Shown: positions 21,700-33,528 of the stretch, in pieces
How the letters are laid out: every line of letters starts with the position of its first letter
Numbering within the stretch: position 1 is the stretch's first letter
Origin: Asterella californica
Taxonomy: Eukaryota > Streptophyta > Marchantiopsida > Marchantiales > Aytoniaceae
Assembly (NCBI GenBank): GCA_036924285.1
Contig: JAYKYS010000009.1
Coordinates: forward strand, 1,736,001 to 1,800,000
Direction of reading: 5' to 3'
DNA: 64,000 nucleotides
Notes under the pieces: generated by a model
The model's input: the letters and a program-made list of their open reading frames with translations, nothing else
Database searches by the model: none
What the model was told of the DNA's origin: nothing
Position numbers and translations under genes: made by a program

Positions 21700-23290
21700 A
21701 ATGAGTGTCGATGTGGCATTTTTTTGACGTGTTAAAAACCAAAAAGTGCGTTGTGAAAATTTGACATTAGTCAATTTTTTTGCTGACACGTGTTTGTGCA
21801 TGTTGACTTGTTGGCGGCACATGACAATATGACACTAATGTGAATGGTTGTTGATAAGGTTGATGTGACAAATGTCGATTGAGCGGTTGTCAAAGTGGTT
21901 CAAGTTGCTGATGTATCAAGTATGCGTAGGTGACACATGACATCTTGCATGGGTGTCATGTGACCGTCTGCATGTGTGCATGTGATAGGGCATGATGATG
22001 ATACGTGGATCTAGATGGGTTGCTTGTCAAAAAAAGTCGCACCTAGTCATTCTGGGAATATTTTAGACTGAAAGACAGAGGGCTATTAGATTTATTCTAT
22101 GACTTTCTGTCACGACTTTCAATCTCAAGATCGGACGCAAATGTGAGCAACAGAATCCTAGTGGACTTGCGCTAGGTTGTGAACGCTGCGAGTAACACTT
22201 AACAGCTTGGCCGAGAAATAGAAAACATATGAACCCTAAGTGGTTCTCAAAACCAAGGTGAAACATTGGGTTGAGACATAAGGGCCTACTCCAAGACGAT
22301 CTTAGACTAACGCTGACCTAAGAAGGCAAGTCCAAAAATGGATCGAAACATAGATTTGAGACGTGGGTCCGAGACGCGAGATCGAGACGTGAGTTCGGCG
22401 CAGACACACCGTGGTTCAGACGTTGGTCTGAACCATATGGTCCAAGTCTGACGTTTGACCACAGTTGTGTTAGAGCTCCAGCAACATTTTGAGTAGTGTA
22501 CAAAGCTCCACTAAAGATCTCGAGACGAGTAAGGTATCATTGGAAAGTCCTTGGTGAGGGCTTTCAGTGATATGTAGAAATCCTCGAACTGAGCTCAGAG
22601 TTGAGAATTATGACCGATCTCGTGATCGAGTTGTGATATAATTTTTAGGGACCAAAGCGAGGACGAGACCGTCGATCTATAGATGATGAGGCTTCATACT
22701 TGGGTGAGCCAGGACGAGTCACATGATCCTAGGGTTCAGCGGACAGACTCTAGGGGTATGATGTGATGATTGGACTAGTATCAAGACGCATTCCGGTCCA
22801 GACTTGGACGTTGGACTTAGGAACAACTCAAGGGTTGGGGCAAGACTAAGGAACGAGACGGCGGGGTAGACCACCGTTCGGAAGCCTAGACCCAGACGGA
22901 CATCACAGGCGGTTGGACTGCTAGGTATGTTAGAGACATAATTTAAGACCTTGGACTCTATGAGAAGTTCGTCCCAAGTCATGTTGTGACTTGCTCATGT
23001 TTTGAGACTGACCTAACCGAGTCTACGTCGGGACTTAGAGAATGTGGTCCTTGAGAGTTAGGGAGACGGTCCGGCTCCAGTCCAGACCAAAGGGGATTAA
23101 GATAAGTGGTGCATGGACGCTTACTTGTGATTGTGGTTTTCAGGTTAGCGTTGTGAGTTTCGTGACTTACTGAGCAAGAGCTTCCGTTGGTGCAACAAGG
23201 CAATAGTAGAAAAAAAATTAGTAAAATAAATAAAAAGTGTCAAAATTAAAACTTTTGGTCCGGATCCGTAGGATCAAATGGGTCGAGAAA
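21700..23290. other. Non-coding repeat-rich DNA
   Basis: No gene recognised. Phrases built on GAGACG and TGTGCATGTGA recur. A segment GGTATCATTGGAAAGTCC near 22530 belongs to a non-coding module that recurs widely in the window. Confidence 0.4.
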
Positions 23291-23299
23291 GTCAGCGGT

Positions 23300-23528
23300 G
23301 AACTTCTGGACGCATCTCGAAGTTAAAGATTTTGGGGGGTCGAACTTCAGGATGCATTCTGAAGTTCATGAGGTTTGGAGAAATTGCGTCCCGAGTTGAA
23401 AGCTTTTGGGAGGTTGAACTTCAAGACGTATCCTGAAGTTAATGATTTTTAGAGAAGTTGAACTCCGAGACGCGTCTCAAAGTTGATGATGTTTGAGGGT
23501 TGAACTTTGGGACACTGTCCCGAAGTTC
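23300..23528. repeat. Palindromic minisatellite, about 42-nt spacing
   Basis: Five copies of an imperfect palindrome of form GAACTTC-GGA-GC-TC-GAAGTTC at 23300-23324, 23342-23367, 23416-23440, 23460-23484 and 23502-23528. A half copy lies near 23377-23397. Each copy can fold on itself. Further single copies are at 24214-24239, about 24404-24428 and 24583-24607. Confidence 0.8.
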
Positions 23529-25750
23529 AATGTTAAAGAGGAAGTAGGAGAAACTTTGTGGAAGCATAACTCTCCACTCGGGTCTCCATTTTGGAGGAGT
23601 TTGATATCGTTGGAAGGAGCTCGAGGAGAGGAACGTCTTGGAGAGGTCATATTGAGAAGAACGTTGAATAAAAAATCATTGAATTTTAAGATGCATCTTG
23701 AATTTTGGTCGATGGTTTTTCCAAATTGAGCTCTCAAAGATCTTTTTCTTGTCGAGTCAATTCTGATGATACCAAGCACACTCTAAATAGACTCTCGAGC
23801 AAAGATCTAGTTTGTGTATAGTGGAAGACCCGAAGTGGAACTATAAGAAGTCCATAGTTGATAGAGTGCATAGCAAACAACATTAGATACCATAAGACAC
23901 AACATCTTTTCATAGCATATGCTATATATGTAGATGAAGAACAAAATATACATTGAGACGATAAAGTATGTCTATTTGAAAGATGAAAGTGACAAGTCAA
24001 ACTGAAGCTCCTCCAACAGACTAGATAGTGACTTTAGTCGTGAGGTGACTGATGTACACTACATTGATAGTCTTCAATAGACATTGTTGGTGACTCATCT
24101 TCATTGTGTAGTTCCACGTGATCAGTGTCCTTCGGTGCAATCCCATAAGACGAATCGTCATAATCTATGTCCTTTCCAAAGTTTCTTTACATATTTGACC
24201 AAAAATCTCAATCTAACTTCAGGACGCGTCTCAAAGTTAAACTGAGAGCTGATAGAGTGAAAATGAAAAAAAATCTTTGAGACGACATAACTCCTTGGCT
24301 GAGAAGTTCATTCAGGCAAGATCGGCATCATTAGAACCGACTTGACAAGAGAAAAAACTTGGGAGGGTCAAACTGGAGTTTCATTCAAGTCTCTTTTCAA
24401 GTGAAACTTCGGAATGAGTCTCTAAGTTGAAGTGAGAGAAAAGAAGGTGATATGAGCTTGAGGCGACATAACTATTTGCTCGAGGGTCAGTTTGGAGCGT
24501 GTTTGGTATAACCGGAATCAGCTTTCTGAGAAGAAAGAGTTGGAAAACTCAAATTTGGAAAACCAGCCAACTTTCTACAAGTGAACTTCAGGATGCAATC
24601 CGAAGTTGAACGACAAGGAAAGGCAACGGAGAAAAAAAGGCGTAATTGTCGATAAGGAGGTCGGTTTTGAACACTTTGGTACCGTTGGGAAAGTATTTCC
24701 AAGGGCTACTTAGGGTGGTTGACAAATTTTACTTTAAGGTACTTTTGTGAGAAATTTCTAAACATCTGCTATCTAGTTGTAAAATTTTGTGTATAAAGAT
24801 AAAATATTGAAAGATTATATTGGATATTTGACATTCATGAGTTGTTACTCTTCTTTCTCGACTACACATACTTTTCACAATCAGATATCTCACGTATTCC
24901 CAGTCACATCTTTCACGTTTCTGTCCACAATATGACAATGTTCAAAATCATAATCAAAGACATTAAGCACAAAAGCTTCAAAGACATAAGCTAAGACAAG
25001 ATGAACTTGACTATGAACTACAACTACTAACGGTGTAGATTTAACCCACGCAAACGGAGTTGTGAACTTTATACCTTATAGCTTCTTGTGACAATAGATT
25101 AAACAATTCACAACAAAGTTCAACTTCAGCTACACCAAGTCGTTATAGTATTCAAAAATTCAACTCTTATAACATTTATTAACGATAAACTACAACTAGA
25201 TGGACTGATAAAATTGGATTTTTGAACTCAACTAGAGTTTTGTTGTAGCATATCACAGTTTTAAGTTATAACTATCTAATCTTTTGATTTTCATTCGGAA
25301 CTCTGAAGTTCAACTATGACATATACTAGTTATAAGCTCGGGCTAATATTTGCATCCACTGATTCTTAGTTCAAAACTCAGATATGAACTCAAAAGTTCA
25401 GTTGTGACATATATTCTATTTCAAATATCACAATCAATTGATTTTTCATTTCAGCACTCAATTCTAAACATAGAAGTTCTACTGATCTATGTACTAGCTA
25501 TAAGCTATAACATATAGAACCAGTAGATATACAATTTTGAACTCATTACTGAAACTATAGCATTTACTATACAATACAACTATCTATATATTGCAATCCA
25601 TTCTGAAATACAAAGTTAAGTTCAGAAGCTATAGCATGTACTATCAGTTACAGTATGGTTTGAAACAATAGATTTTACAGTCCAGAAACTATAGCTATAA
25701 CACTTATTATAAGCTGACCACGTATAATTCTCAATCTACAATAAGCTACT

Positions 25751-26233
25751 ATGCATATGGACAACATAGAGTTCAAGCTAATTGCATGCTTAGCTATTGG
25801 GGCAACTTACAAACTGAAATGCTAATTTAGATAGAATGATTTTCCGTCGACTGTCAGAACGATTTGAAACTTCAGATTACACTCGCAAACTATCTCTGAA
25901 ACTTGCAAATTAAGCAAGCATATTCGATGCATAACAATGCACACACATCAAACTTGTAATCAAAATACTGAAGCTAATGATCTATAAAACTTGAACCTCC
26001 CGAACGATTCGTGAATTTGTAAGTTTCAGAATCAACCACTGCCAAGAGAAAGCAAAATGTTCGATATCTTATTTCTACAAGGAAAATGTTCTCAACTTGC
26101 AAGGTGAAGTCTTTGACATCAGTGGTCGGTTCAATTTGCTTCAATGATTACAGCAGGATCGCCCACTCTTCTCCGCTTCTCAGTCGATCCAATCCAACTC
26201 GATCTCCACAGATCTGCAATTCACTGTGCATAC
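25751..26233. repeat. Dispersed repeat, copy 1
   Basis: Begins ATGCATATGGACAACATAGA. It is similar in order to 57349-57722, including AAACTATCTCT, AAGCAAGCATAT or AACAAGCATAT, and a shared CCCACTCT-CTCCGCTTCTCA-type end. It has an extra 100-bp segment relative to copy 2. Confidence 0.7.
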
Positions 26234-27516
26234 ATTGCACCGTGATCTACTGTCGATAGTCAGTTACTCATCGCACAAATTAAATGAAACTTACTCAAGA
26301 TCCACCCCCAAACGAGAACACACATAGTGCTCAACTCTCAGAGTTTCTAGCATCGGGACGACATGCCGCGCCTTAAACTCCAGTGATTGATCTATCCCGT
26401 ACTACAACTGTCACGTCGATTATCCATTATCTGGATCGAAGTCCCCAGCGTGAAGGATCCAAGAAGGGGAATCGATTATCCAAGAAGAGGATTTCACATC
26501 CAAGTGAAATCCTCTAGCTTACCCCCACTTTTCTGCTGAAAATATGAACCTCAATCATTGATGAGAGAAATGAGTTGCTACGTTTGGGAGTGAGACCGGC
26601 TACGACATCGGTTTCGCTACTACGTGGCACGAAAATCAATCCAGCTCTAGAGTAACTTATCATCGGCCACTGCCTCCAAGTCCTTCTGTGTATAGCCAAG
26701 GAGATGAACGAGGTGCACTTCCACCCCGATCTACGAAGGAGCAGGCAAAGAAGTAGGGCCTTCTAACATACGTGTAGTCCGCCAGTGTTCCAGTATTCCT
26801 AGTTTCTTCTGCAGGGAGGGACTTTTCTGGATCAACGATGTGATTATGGCTTCTTGGCCCGGGGACCAGGAAAATTCTGGGTTTCAACCATGAAGACATC
26901 GCAGTTGTGGAATATTACGACCGATGGCGTAATGAAGTCATTCACGCAATTATTACTGAGTATGAAGCAATGCAACAATAAGTTTCAGTAGCTGCAGTAG
27001 GATCTATAAGAATAATCAATATGTTTTTATCGAGTCGTCCATAAAACCAAAGGCTTATGAGACTGAAGTCTCAAGCCCAACAAGATCACTTTCAACGATC
27101 ATCATGTCTTCAACTTCGATAGATTGTATCAAAAACATTGGAGAAGCACGTGGCATGACAAATATGAGATGAGAAAGTGTTCCGAAATGAACCTTTATGA
27201 TGATGGACAAATGCGTGAGATTTTGTAACGTCAAGACCTGCTCACGCTCTTGTGAACAGAAGTGTTCAAATTGCTAAGTGTTGTAGTCATTGTGTGTAAG
27301 ATGTGTATGGCTGAGGTATGAGTTGACGGCAGATGTTCAAATTTCTTCGTGCATCCGGTGGAGACAATTCTTTGAGCATGTAGACTAGTACTATGTGGTT
27401 TGAGCATATATCGAAACATTTGTAGCACACGTCATTAGCACGTCTGTGGATGAAGTTCACTTGTAAGTCGATAAAATGAATTCTCGCTTGTTCGTGCTTG
27501 GTAGAATTTACTTGCA

Positions 27517-27662
27517 AGAGCATATTTGAACTTATAACACTTGTCAACTGCAATGGAAGACAAGGCAAGCTAGACACGGTTCAAGATAGAAGAACATATT
27601 TGAACTCGTAACAACTTGTCGACTCGAAAGGAAGACAAGGCAAGGTAGACACTGTTCAAGAT
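27517..27662. repeat. Tandem duplication of about 72 bp
   Basis: 27517-27587 and 27588-27662 both contain CATATTTGAACT, AACTTGTC or CACTTGTC, GGAAGACAAGGCAAG, TAGACAC and GTTCAAGAT in the same order. Confidence 0.8.
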
Positions 27663-28140
27663 GTACATTCACCGGATGACTATACTCTCTGTATTGTTAT
27701 GATGAGTCTCAAGAGACTGGTACTAGAAAACACTTTATTCTAATAGTGACGTACTTTCACAAGCGGCATGAATGAGAACACTCAGTCAAGTTCGCTCCGA
27801 TCACACACTAGTAAACGGCAAGCGCATACAACTTAATAGGTATGAGCACCAAGCTTAATCTACGTGCCGTGTTACATTCATGAACTAAAATAACATCTTA
27901 GAAATCGGTGCAACACATGAACAGACTGTGTAGCATGTGATGACATATAACAAGATAGACCAAAACAGGAATTCAACACTTGTAACTAAAGCGAGAGAAA
28001 ATCATCGCTCGTAGAAATTATCACCAACACTTGACACATGACAGCTAGTAGCCCATACCTTAGATTACATTGACACATTATGCACATTGCTCTCTTTCTC
28101 ACCCACACAGGCCATTGTCTAAGCTATGCGTATCGGCCTT

Positions 28141-28550
28141 TGGCTCTCTACCGGGGACAAAGTAGAGACAGAGACCGAAAAATATACTTGACCACACCCA
28201 ATTTTTTCTTCTCTACACCACCACACCCCTCAGTTCCCGTGCATTCATGATCGCACCCTCCACCGACTATCCACAGTATGGTCGATTTCTACCTGACCTG
28301 GACTTCCAGTGAATCTCTTCGATTGTTCTCGTTTATAGTTTTTGGTACAGCATATCTGAAAGCTAAGCATTCAACACTTAAACATAGAATCTTATCCTTG
28401 TCAGCTTTGCCACTGTGACAGGAAACCGGCTGTACCCTCGACAGTCAGTAAGGGTGTGATTGACAGTGTACAAAAAATGAGGAGTATGATCGGGTAGAAA
28501 AGGAAATAAAAACGTGCGGTCAAGTATATATCCCGACAGAGACCGGCAAC
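28141..28550. mobile_element. Foldback or MITE-like element
   Basis: The left end (28177-28222, ATATACTTGACCACAC and following T-rich and CTTCTCTACACC text) reappears inverted at 28477-28550, where the reverse complement reads ATATATACTTGACCGCAC, T-rich, TTTTCTACC. Terminal inverted repeats are about 50 bp and imperfect. The interior has no coding capacity. The Copia element inserted only about 10 bp beyond its right end. Confidence 0.55.
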
Positions 28551-28558
28551 GAATCTAT

Positions 28559-28563
28559 AGATT
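28559..28563. repeat. Target-site duplication, left copy (AGATT)
   Basis: AGATT directly before the 5' LTR is repeated at 33524-33528 directly after the 3' LTR. This is the expected 5-bp Copia duplication. Confidence 0.92.
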
Positions 28564-28954
28564 TGTTAAATATCATTAGAGGTCACATCGGAAGGTAAAA
28601 AGACAAAAGTAAAAAAAGGAAGAGGTGACTTGTGACATGACTTGTGACGTGAAAAGCACTGTGACAGCAGTTAGGTAAGTCACTTTGAGGTGACAGCAGT
28701 TATGTATCATTAGTATATTAACTCACATTCTCTGTAGAGTAGTATGAGTCGGAGGCCCTTTCTGTCTGTACCAGTTCTGAAGTCTAAGTAAAGCTGTGCA
28801 CATATCATCTCGGAATATTTCTGTTCAGTTCTCCTTCTGATTAGTTTTAACAGGCTGATCTGTTATCAGTTCTAATAGACTGGTAGTATTCTGTTGTGGG
28901 AGATAAATTCTATATTCTGAGAGACTTGGGAGTACAGTTCTCAGTTTTGTAACA
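28564..28954 (+). repeat. 5' LTR of Copia element
   Basis: 391 bp, TG...CA ends. Compared with the 3' LTR it lacks a 10-nt TAAACTCTGC segment and has an extra GACTTGTGAC-type repeat. Confidence 0.95.
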
Positions 28955-28966
28955 TGGTATCAGAGC
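28955..28966 (+). other. Primer-binding site for initiator Met-tRNA
   Basis: TGGTATCAGAGC immediately follows the 5' LTR. It is the standard plant Copia site, complementary to the 3' end of initiator methionine tRNA. Confidence 0.9.
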
Positions 28967-29060
28967 ACAGGTTGCTCAAGCTAAGGGTTTAAAATTCTGA
29001 TAATCTGGTATTTAGTTTCTGGGGTTTTTTGGATGCTATCTTTTCAGCAAGATAGCATCC

Positions 29061-30014
29061 ATGGCTGCTACTTTCAGTGAGTTTGGTTTGAATGAGAGCA
29101 CTAGACTTTCAGGTCCTAATAATTACAGTTCCTGGAAACTGATCATGAAAGCCATTCTGAGTGAGAAGGATTTATGGGGTGTGGTTTCTGGAGAAGAGAA
29201 GCTTGCTCCATTTTATGATGAGAGTTCTCCTGAAACTCTAAGATTCATTAAGAAGCAAACTAGAGCATTAGCCAATATTCTGCTTGCTGTGAAAGAGAGT
29301 ATCAGGCTTACCATTGAGGCTTGTGATACAGGAAGAGAAGCTTGGGAGAAGCTAGCTAGCAGATATGATAATGTGAGCAAAAATAGAGTAGCAAAGTTGA
29401 AGAATGATCTACACTCTATCAAGATGGATGAGAGTGCAGATATTCATGAACACCTTGAGAAGATAGATGGTATTTATGTGCAGCTAACCAGAGCAGGAGG
29501 GACATATGATGATGAAGATCTAGTTTCTATAACTTTGAATAGTCTTAGTACTCCATATTTTCATTTTGTTTCTGATATCAACAGAAGGGAGAGTATGCCA
29601 ACTTATGAGGAGTTGTGCAGTTTACTACATGAAGAAGAGCAGCTGATCAGAAAGTTTTTCCCTCAGAAGAATCAAGGATCTGCTTTTATGGTGAAGACTT
29701 ACAGAAGAGAGGAGCAGCAATCTCAGAAACATGGGTCTTCCTACTCAGGAAATCAAGGCACAACTTTCTGCTCATTCTGTAAGAAGAAAGGTCACAAGAT
29801 TAAAGAGTGCAGAAAGAAGTTGGGAACTTGTTTTTTCTGTGGAAAGAAAGGTCACAAGATTGAAGATTGCTATACTAGAAAGGCAAATGGAGGTCAGAAT
29901 TCTGCATCAAGTAATGTTGCTGCTCAAGAAGATGCACAAGAAGAGAAGGATGTTGGTAATATGTTCATTACCAGCTTGATATCTACAACAACAGAAGACA
30001 AGAATTGGTATTGA
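29061..30014 (+). CDS. Copia Gag
   Basis: 317-residue capsid or nucleocapsid protein of the element; the ATG at 29061 is about 95 nt after the primer site. The N-terminus has FSEFGLNESTRLSGPNNYSS and YSSWKLIMKA, typical of Copia gag; the middle is the UBN2-type helical region. Two zinc knuckles lie side by side: CSFCKKKGHKIKEC and CFFCGKKGHKIEDC, both CX2CX4HX4C, near 29770-29870. The frame stops at 30012-30014 just where the protease motif starts in the +1 frame. The break could be a 2-nt loss or a frameshift site. Confidence 0.93.
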   Translation: MAATFSEFGLNESTRLSGPNNYSSWKLIMKAILSEKDLWGVVSGEEKLAPFYDESSPETLRFIKKQTRALANILLAVKESIRLTIEACDTGREAWEKLASRYDNVSKNRVAKLKNDLHSIKMDESADIHEHLEKIDGIYVQLTRAGGTYDDEDLVSITLNSLSTPYFHFVSDINRRESMPTYEELCSLLHEEEQLIRKFFPQKNQGSAFMVKTYRREEQQSQKHGSSYSGNQGTTFCSFCKKKGHKIKECRKKLGTCFFCGKKGHKIEDCYTRKANGGQNSASSNVAAQEDAQEEKDVGNMFITSLISTTTEDKNWY

Positions 30015-33000
30015 TTCTGGTGCCTCTAAGCACATGACCAGCCAAAGATCACTCTTGAAGGACTTTTCAGCAACAGCAGGCTCTAAGGTTACTCAAGGTG
30101 ATGGTACAGGATGTGAAGTTCAAGGTACTGGAGTTGTGACAGTGAAAACAAGTGAAGGAGATATGAAGAGTATACAAGAGGTACTCTTTATTCCAAAGCT
30201 CACTAAGAACTTGCTTTCTGTTGGAAAAATCACAGATCATGGAATGAAGGTGATTTTTGATGATACAAAGGTGCAGATACTAGATGGTTCACATAATCAG
30301 AGAGTTATTGCTTCAGGAAGGAGAGATCAGAAGTCAGGATTATATATCTTGAATGTTGAGCCTCAAGTCCAAGAAGTCTCTATGATTGTTGATTCTTATA
30401 ATCAAGCAAGCCTTTGGCACCAGAGATTTGCACACTTGAACTTTGGAAGTCTGAAACATATGATGGATAATCATATGGTAGAAGGACTACCAAGGATGAA
30501 GCTACCAACTACTGGAGATATATGTGAAGGATGTATATTTGGAAAACAAAGCAGAAGGAGTTTTCCAAAGGAGGGAGGTGCAAGAACAAAAGAGTTGTTG
30601 GCCTTGGTCCATTCAGATGTTTGTGGACCTATGCAAACAAACTCTATTGGAGGCTGTAAGTATTTTCTGACATTTATTGATGATGTGAGCAGAAAGACAT
30701 GGATCTATTTCCTGAAACAGAAGTCTGAAGTATTTGAATACTTCAAGAAGTTCAAAGCTCTTGTAGAAAATCAAAGTGGCAAGAAGATTAAAGTTCTCAG
30801 ATCAGATGGAGGAGGAGAATATTGTTCTAACCTCTTTACTCAGTTTTGTGAAGAGCATGATATTCAAAGACAAATTTCCACAGCTTATACTCCACAACAA
30901 AATGGTGTAGCTGAAAGGAAAAATAGAGTGATTGTGGAGAGTGGCAGATCCATGCTGAAGGCCAAGAATCTTCCCAATTATTTTGGGGCTGAAGCTTGCA
31001 ACACAGCTGTTTACATTATGAACAGAGCATATACAACAGCTGTGCAGCACAAGACACCTGAAGAGACATTTACAGGAGTGAAACCAGATGTTTCTCACTT
31101 CAGGATTTTTGGGTGCACAGCTTACATGCACATCAATGATGAGAAGAGACAGAAGTTGGATGCAAAATCTGAGAAGTGTATATTTGTGGGCTATGCTGAG
31201 CAAACCAAGGGTTACAAAGTATACAATCAGTCTACAAGAAAGACTCACATCAGCAGAGATGTTAGATTCTCTGAGTTGGATTCTGATCTGATGGAAGGTG
31301 AGAAAGAAACTTGTGATACATTCAGATTTAAGCTACCTACAAGTGAAGATCAGATTGATTCAGAATCTGATAAATCTGATATTGAGGTGGACTTGGAGCA
31401 GTCAACATCTCTCACTAATCCTAGTGAAGAGCAAGTTGAATTTCAACAAAATTCTGAATCTGAGTTACCAAGTATTCATGAAGCTAAAAGAGATGACTTA
31501 CAACATGCAGCAGATTCTCAAGTAAGGAGATCAGAAAGAGTTAGAAGACCACCAACAAGGCTTGATGATTACTGTGGACTTGCTGAAAGTATTCAGGAGG
31601 ATGATCCACTTACATTTGAAGAAGCTAACAAAGATCCTGGTTGGAGACAAGCTATGCAAGAGGAGTACAAAATGCTACTCAAAAATCATACGTGGGATTT
31701 GATTAAGCTACCAGGAGGAAAAAGAGCCATCCAATGCAAATGGATTTACAAAACCAAGCTACAATCAGATGGTTCAGTTGACAAGCTGAAAGCAAGGTTA
31801 GTAGCAAGAGGATTTCAGCAACAAGAAGGGATTGATTATGGAGAAACTTTTGCACCAGTTGCAAAATGGGATTCAATCAGACTTGTAATGGCTCTTGCTG
31901 GTCATTACCACTGGGAAATACATCAGATGGATGTGAAGTCAGCTTTCCTTCATGGAGAGTTAGAGGAAGAAGTTTACATGGTTCAACCACCAGGATTTGA
32001 AGTGAAAAAGAAAAAAGATCATGTGTGCATTCTCAGAAAATCCTTATATGGATTAAAGCAAGCACCAAGAGTTTGGTATTCTGAGATACATGAGTTTCTA
32101 CACAGCCATGAACTCAGAAGATCAGAGTTGGATCCAAACCTCTATGTCTTGAAAGATAATTCAAAGAGGGTCATACTTATCCTATATGTAGATGATATCT
32201 TAATCTCTGGAAGTGATAAGGAGTTGGTGCAACTACTCAAAAGAGAACTCAGCAAGAGGTTTGAGATGTCTGATTTGGGTTTAGCAAGATTCTTCCTTGG
32301 TGTTGATATTTGGCAGATGGAGGACTGTATTATGCTTTCTCAACAAGCATACATAAAGTCTATACTTGGAGAGTTTCAGATGGAAGATTGCAAGTCATCA
32401 GCAACACCTATGAAGCAAGAAAGTGGTTTTGAGGAGACTACAGCTGAAAATATCATTGAAGAATATCTGTACAGGAAATTAATTGATAAACTCAGATATC
32501 TCATCCACACTAGACCTGATATTTGCTATGCTGTTGGGAGGCTAAGTCAATTTATGCATTGCCCAAATTCATCTCATTGGGTTGCTGCAAAGAGAATTCT
32601 GAGATATCTGAAAGGTACTATCAATCTTGGTCTTATATTTAAGGAGGGGAGAAGTGAACTTCAAGGCTTCAGTGATAGTGATTGGGCTGGAGATACTAGC
32701 AGCAGAAAATCCACATCAGGTGCATGCTTCAACTTATGTTCAGGTGGAATTATCAGTTGGAGCAGCAAGAAGCAGAATACAGTAGCAAGGTCTTCAACAG
32801 AAGTTGAATACATTGCTCTTAGTGATGGTTCTATAACCTTGATATGGTTAAGGAATTTATTGCTGGAGATGAGAGAAAAGATATCTGGACCAACAGTATT
32901 ACATGTGGATAATCAGAGTGTAATGTTCTTGGCTAACAATAGAGTTATCAGGGAAAGAACAAAAGGTTTGGAGACAAGGTTACATCATATAAGGGAGAAA

Positions 33001-33150
33001 ATTGAAGCTAAGATAGTCAAGCTGGAATATTGTCTATAGGAAGATCAATTAGCTGATATTTTTACCAAAGCTAAGGTTTATACATATCAGAGATTTACTA
33101 GGTATGAAAGAAGTGATGCTCTAATGAAGGAGGGTGTTAAATATCATTAG
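30010..33150 (+). CDS. Copia Pol: protease, integrase, RT, RNase H (one premature stop)
   Basis: The frame is open from 30010 to a stop at 33037. Protease motif DSGASKHM is at 30013. The pre-integrase zinc region has LWHQRFAHLNFGSL and CEGCIFGKQS. Integrase shows VHSDVCGPM, FIDDVSRKTW, RSDGGGEYCSNL and NGVAERKNR, so the DDE triad is present. RT shows QMDVKSAFLHGELEEEVYM, SLYGLKQAPRVWY and the catalytic YVDD near 32188. RNase H shows SDSDWAGDTSSRKSTSG and RSSTEVEYIALS. After the TAG at 33037 the same frame continues with the conserved tail EDQLADIFTKA and ends at 33148-33150 inside the 3' LTR. That single stop therefore truncates about 37 residues. The first ATG in frame is 30034, but translation probably came through the Gag frame. 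Confidence 0.95.
33124..33134 (+). other. Polypurine tract of Copia element
   Basis: ATGAAGGAGGG directly before the 3' LTR; it would prime plus-strand DNA synthesis. Confidence 0.8.
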
Positions 33151-33523
33151 AGGTCACATCTAAACTCTGCGGAAGGTAAAAAGACAAAAGTAAAAAAAGA
33201 AAGAGGTGACTTGTGACGTGAGAAGCACTGTGACAGCAGTTAGGTAAGTCACTTTGAGGTGACAGCAGTTATGTATCATTAGTATATTAACTCACATTCT
33301 CTGTAGAGTAGTATGAGTCGGAGGCCCTTTCTGTCTGTACCAGTTCTGAAGTCTAAGTAAAGCTGTGCACATATCATCTCTGAATATTTCTGTTCAGTTC
33401 TACTTCTGATTAGTTTTAACAGGCTGATCTGTTATCAGTTCTAATAGACTGGTAGTATTCTGTTGTGGGAGATAAATTCTATATTCTGAGAGACTTGAGA
33501 GTACAGTTCTCAGTTTTGTAACA
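33135..33523 (+). repeat. 3' LTR of Copia element
   Basis: 389 bp, TG...CA, followed by the AGATT duplication at 33524-33528. Confidence 0.95.
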
Positions 33524-33528
33524 AGATT

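Larger units (their letters stand above)
24620..28130. other. AT-rich repeat-derived DNA, no confident gene
   Basis: Between about 25260 and 25700 a degenerate unit recurs, with GAAGTTCAACTATGACATAT-type phrases roughly every 110-120 nt. A short minus-strand open stretch at 26660-26899 has no recognised domain. Otherwise I see nothing coding. Confidence 0.4.
28564..33523 (+). mobile_element. Ty1/Copia LTR retrotransposon, nearly intact
   Basis: 4,960 bp with LTRs at 28564-28954 and 33135-33523 (TGTTAAATA...GTAACA), AGATT target duplications, a primer-binding site at 28955-28966 and a purine tract before the 3' LTR. Domains are in Copia order: Gag, protease, integrase, RT, RNase H. The LTRs differ by about five substitutions and two 10-12-nt indels, so insertion is fairly recent. 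Coding is broken once between gag and pol and once near the end of pol. Confidence 0.96.

Noticed and set aside
23300..23528. CRISPR array
   Set aside because: Units are degenerate palindromes with uneven spacing and no unique equal-length spacers; the host is a eukaryote.
26660..26899. 79-residue minus-strand open stretch
   Set aside because: No domain, no splice partners that I could support, and repeats around it.
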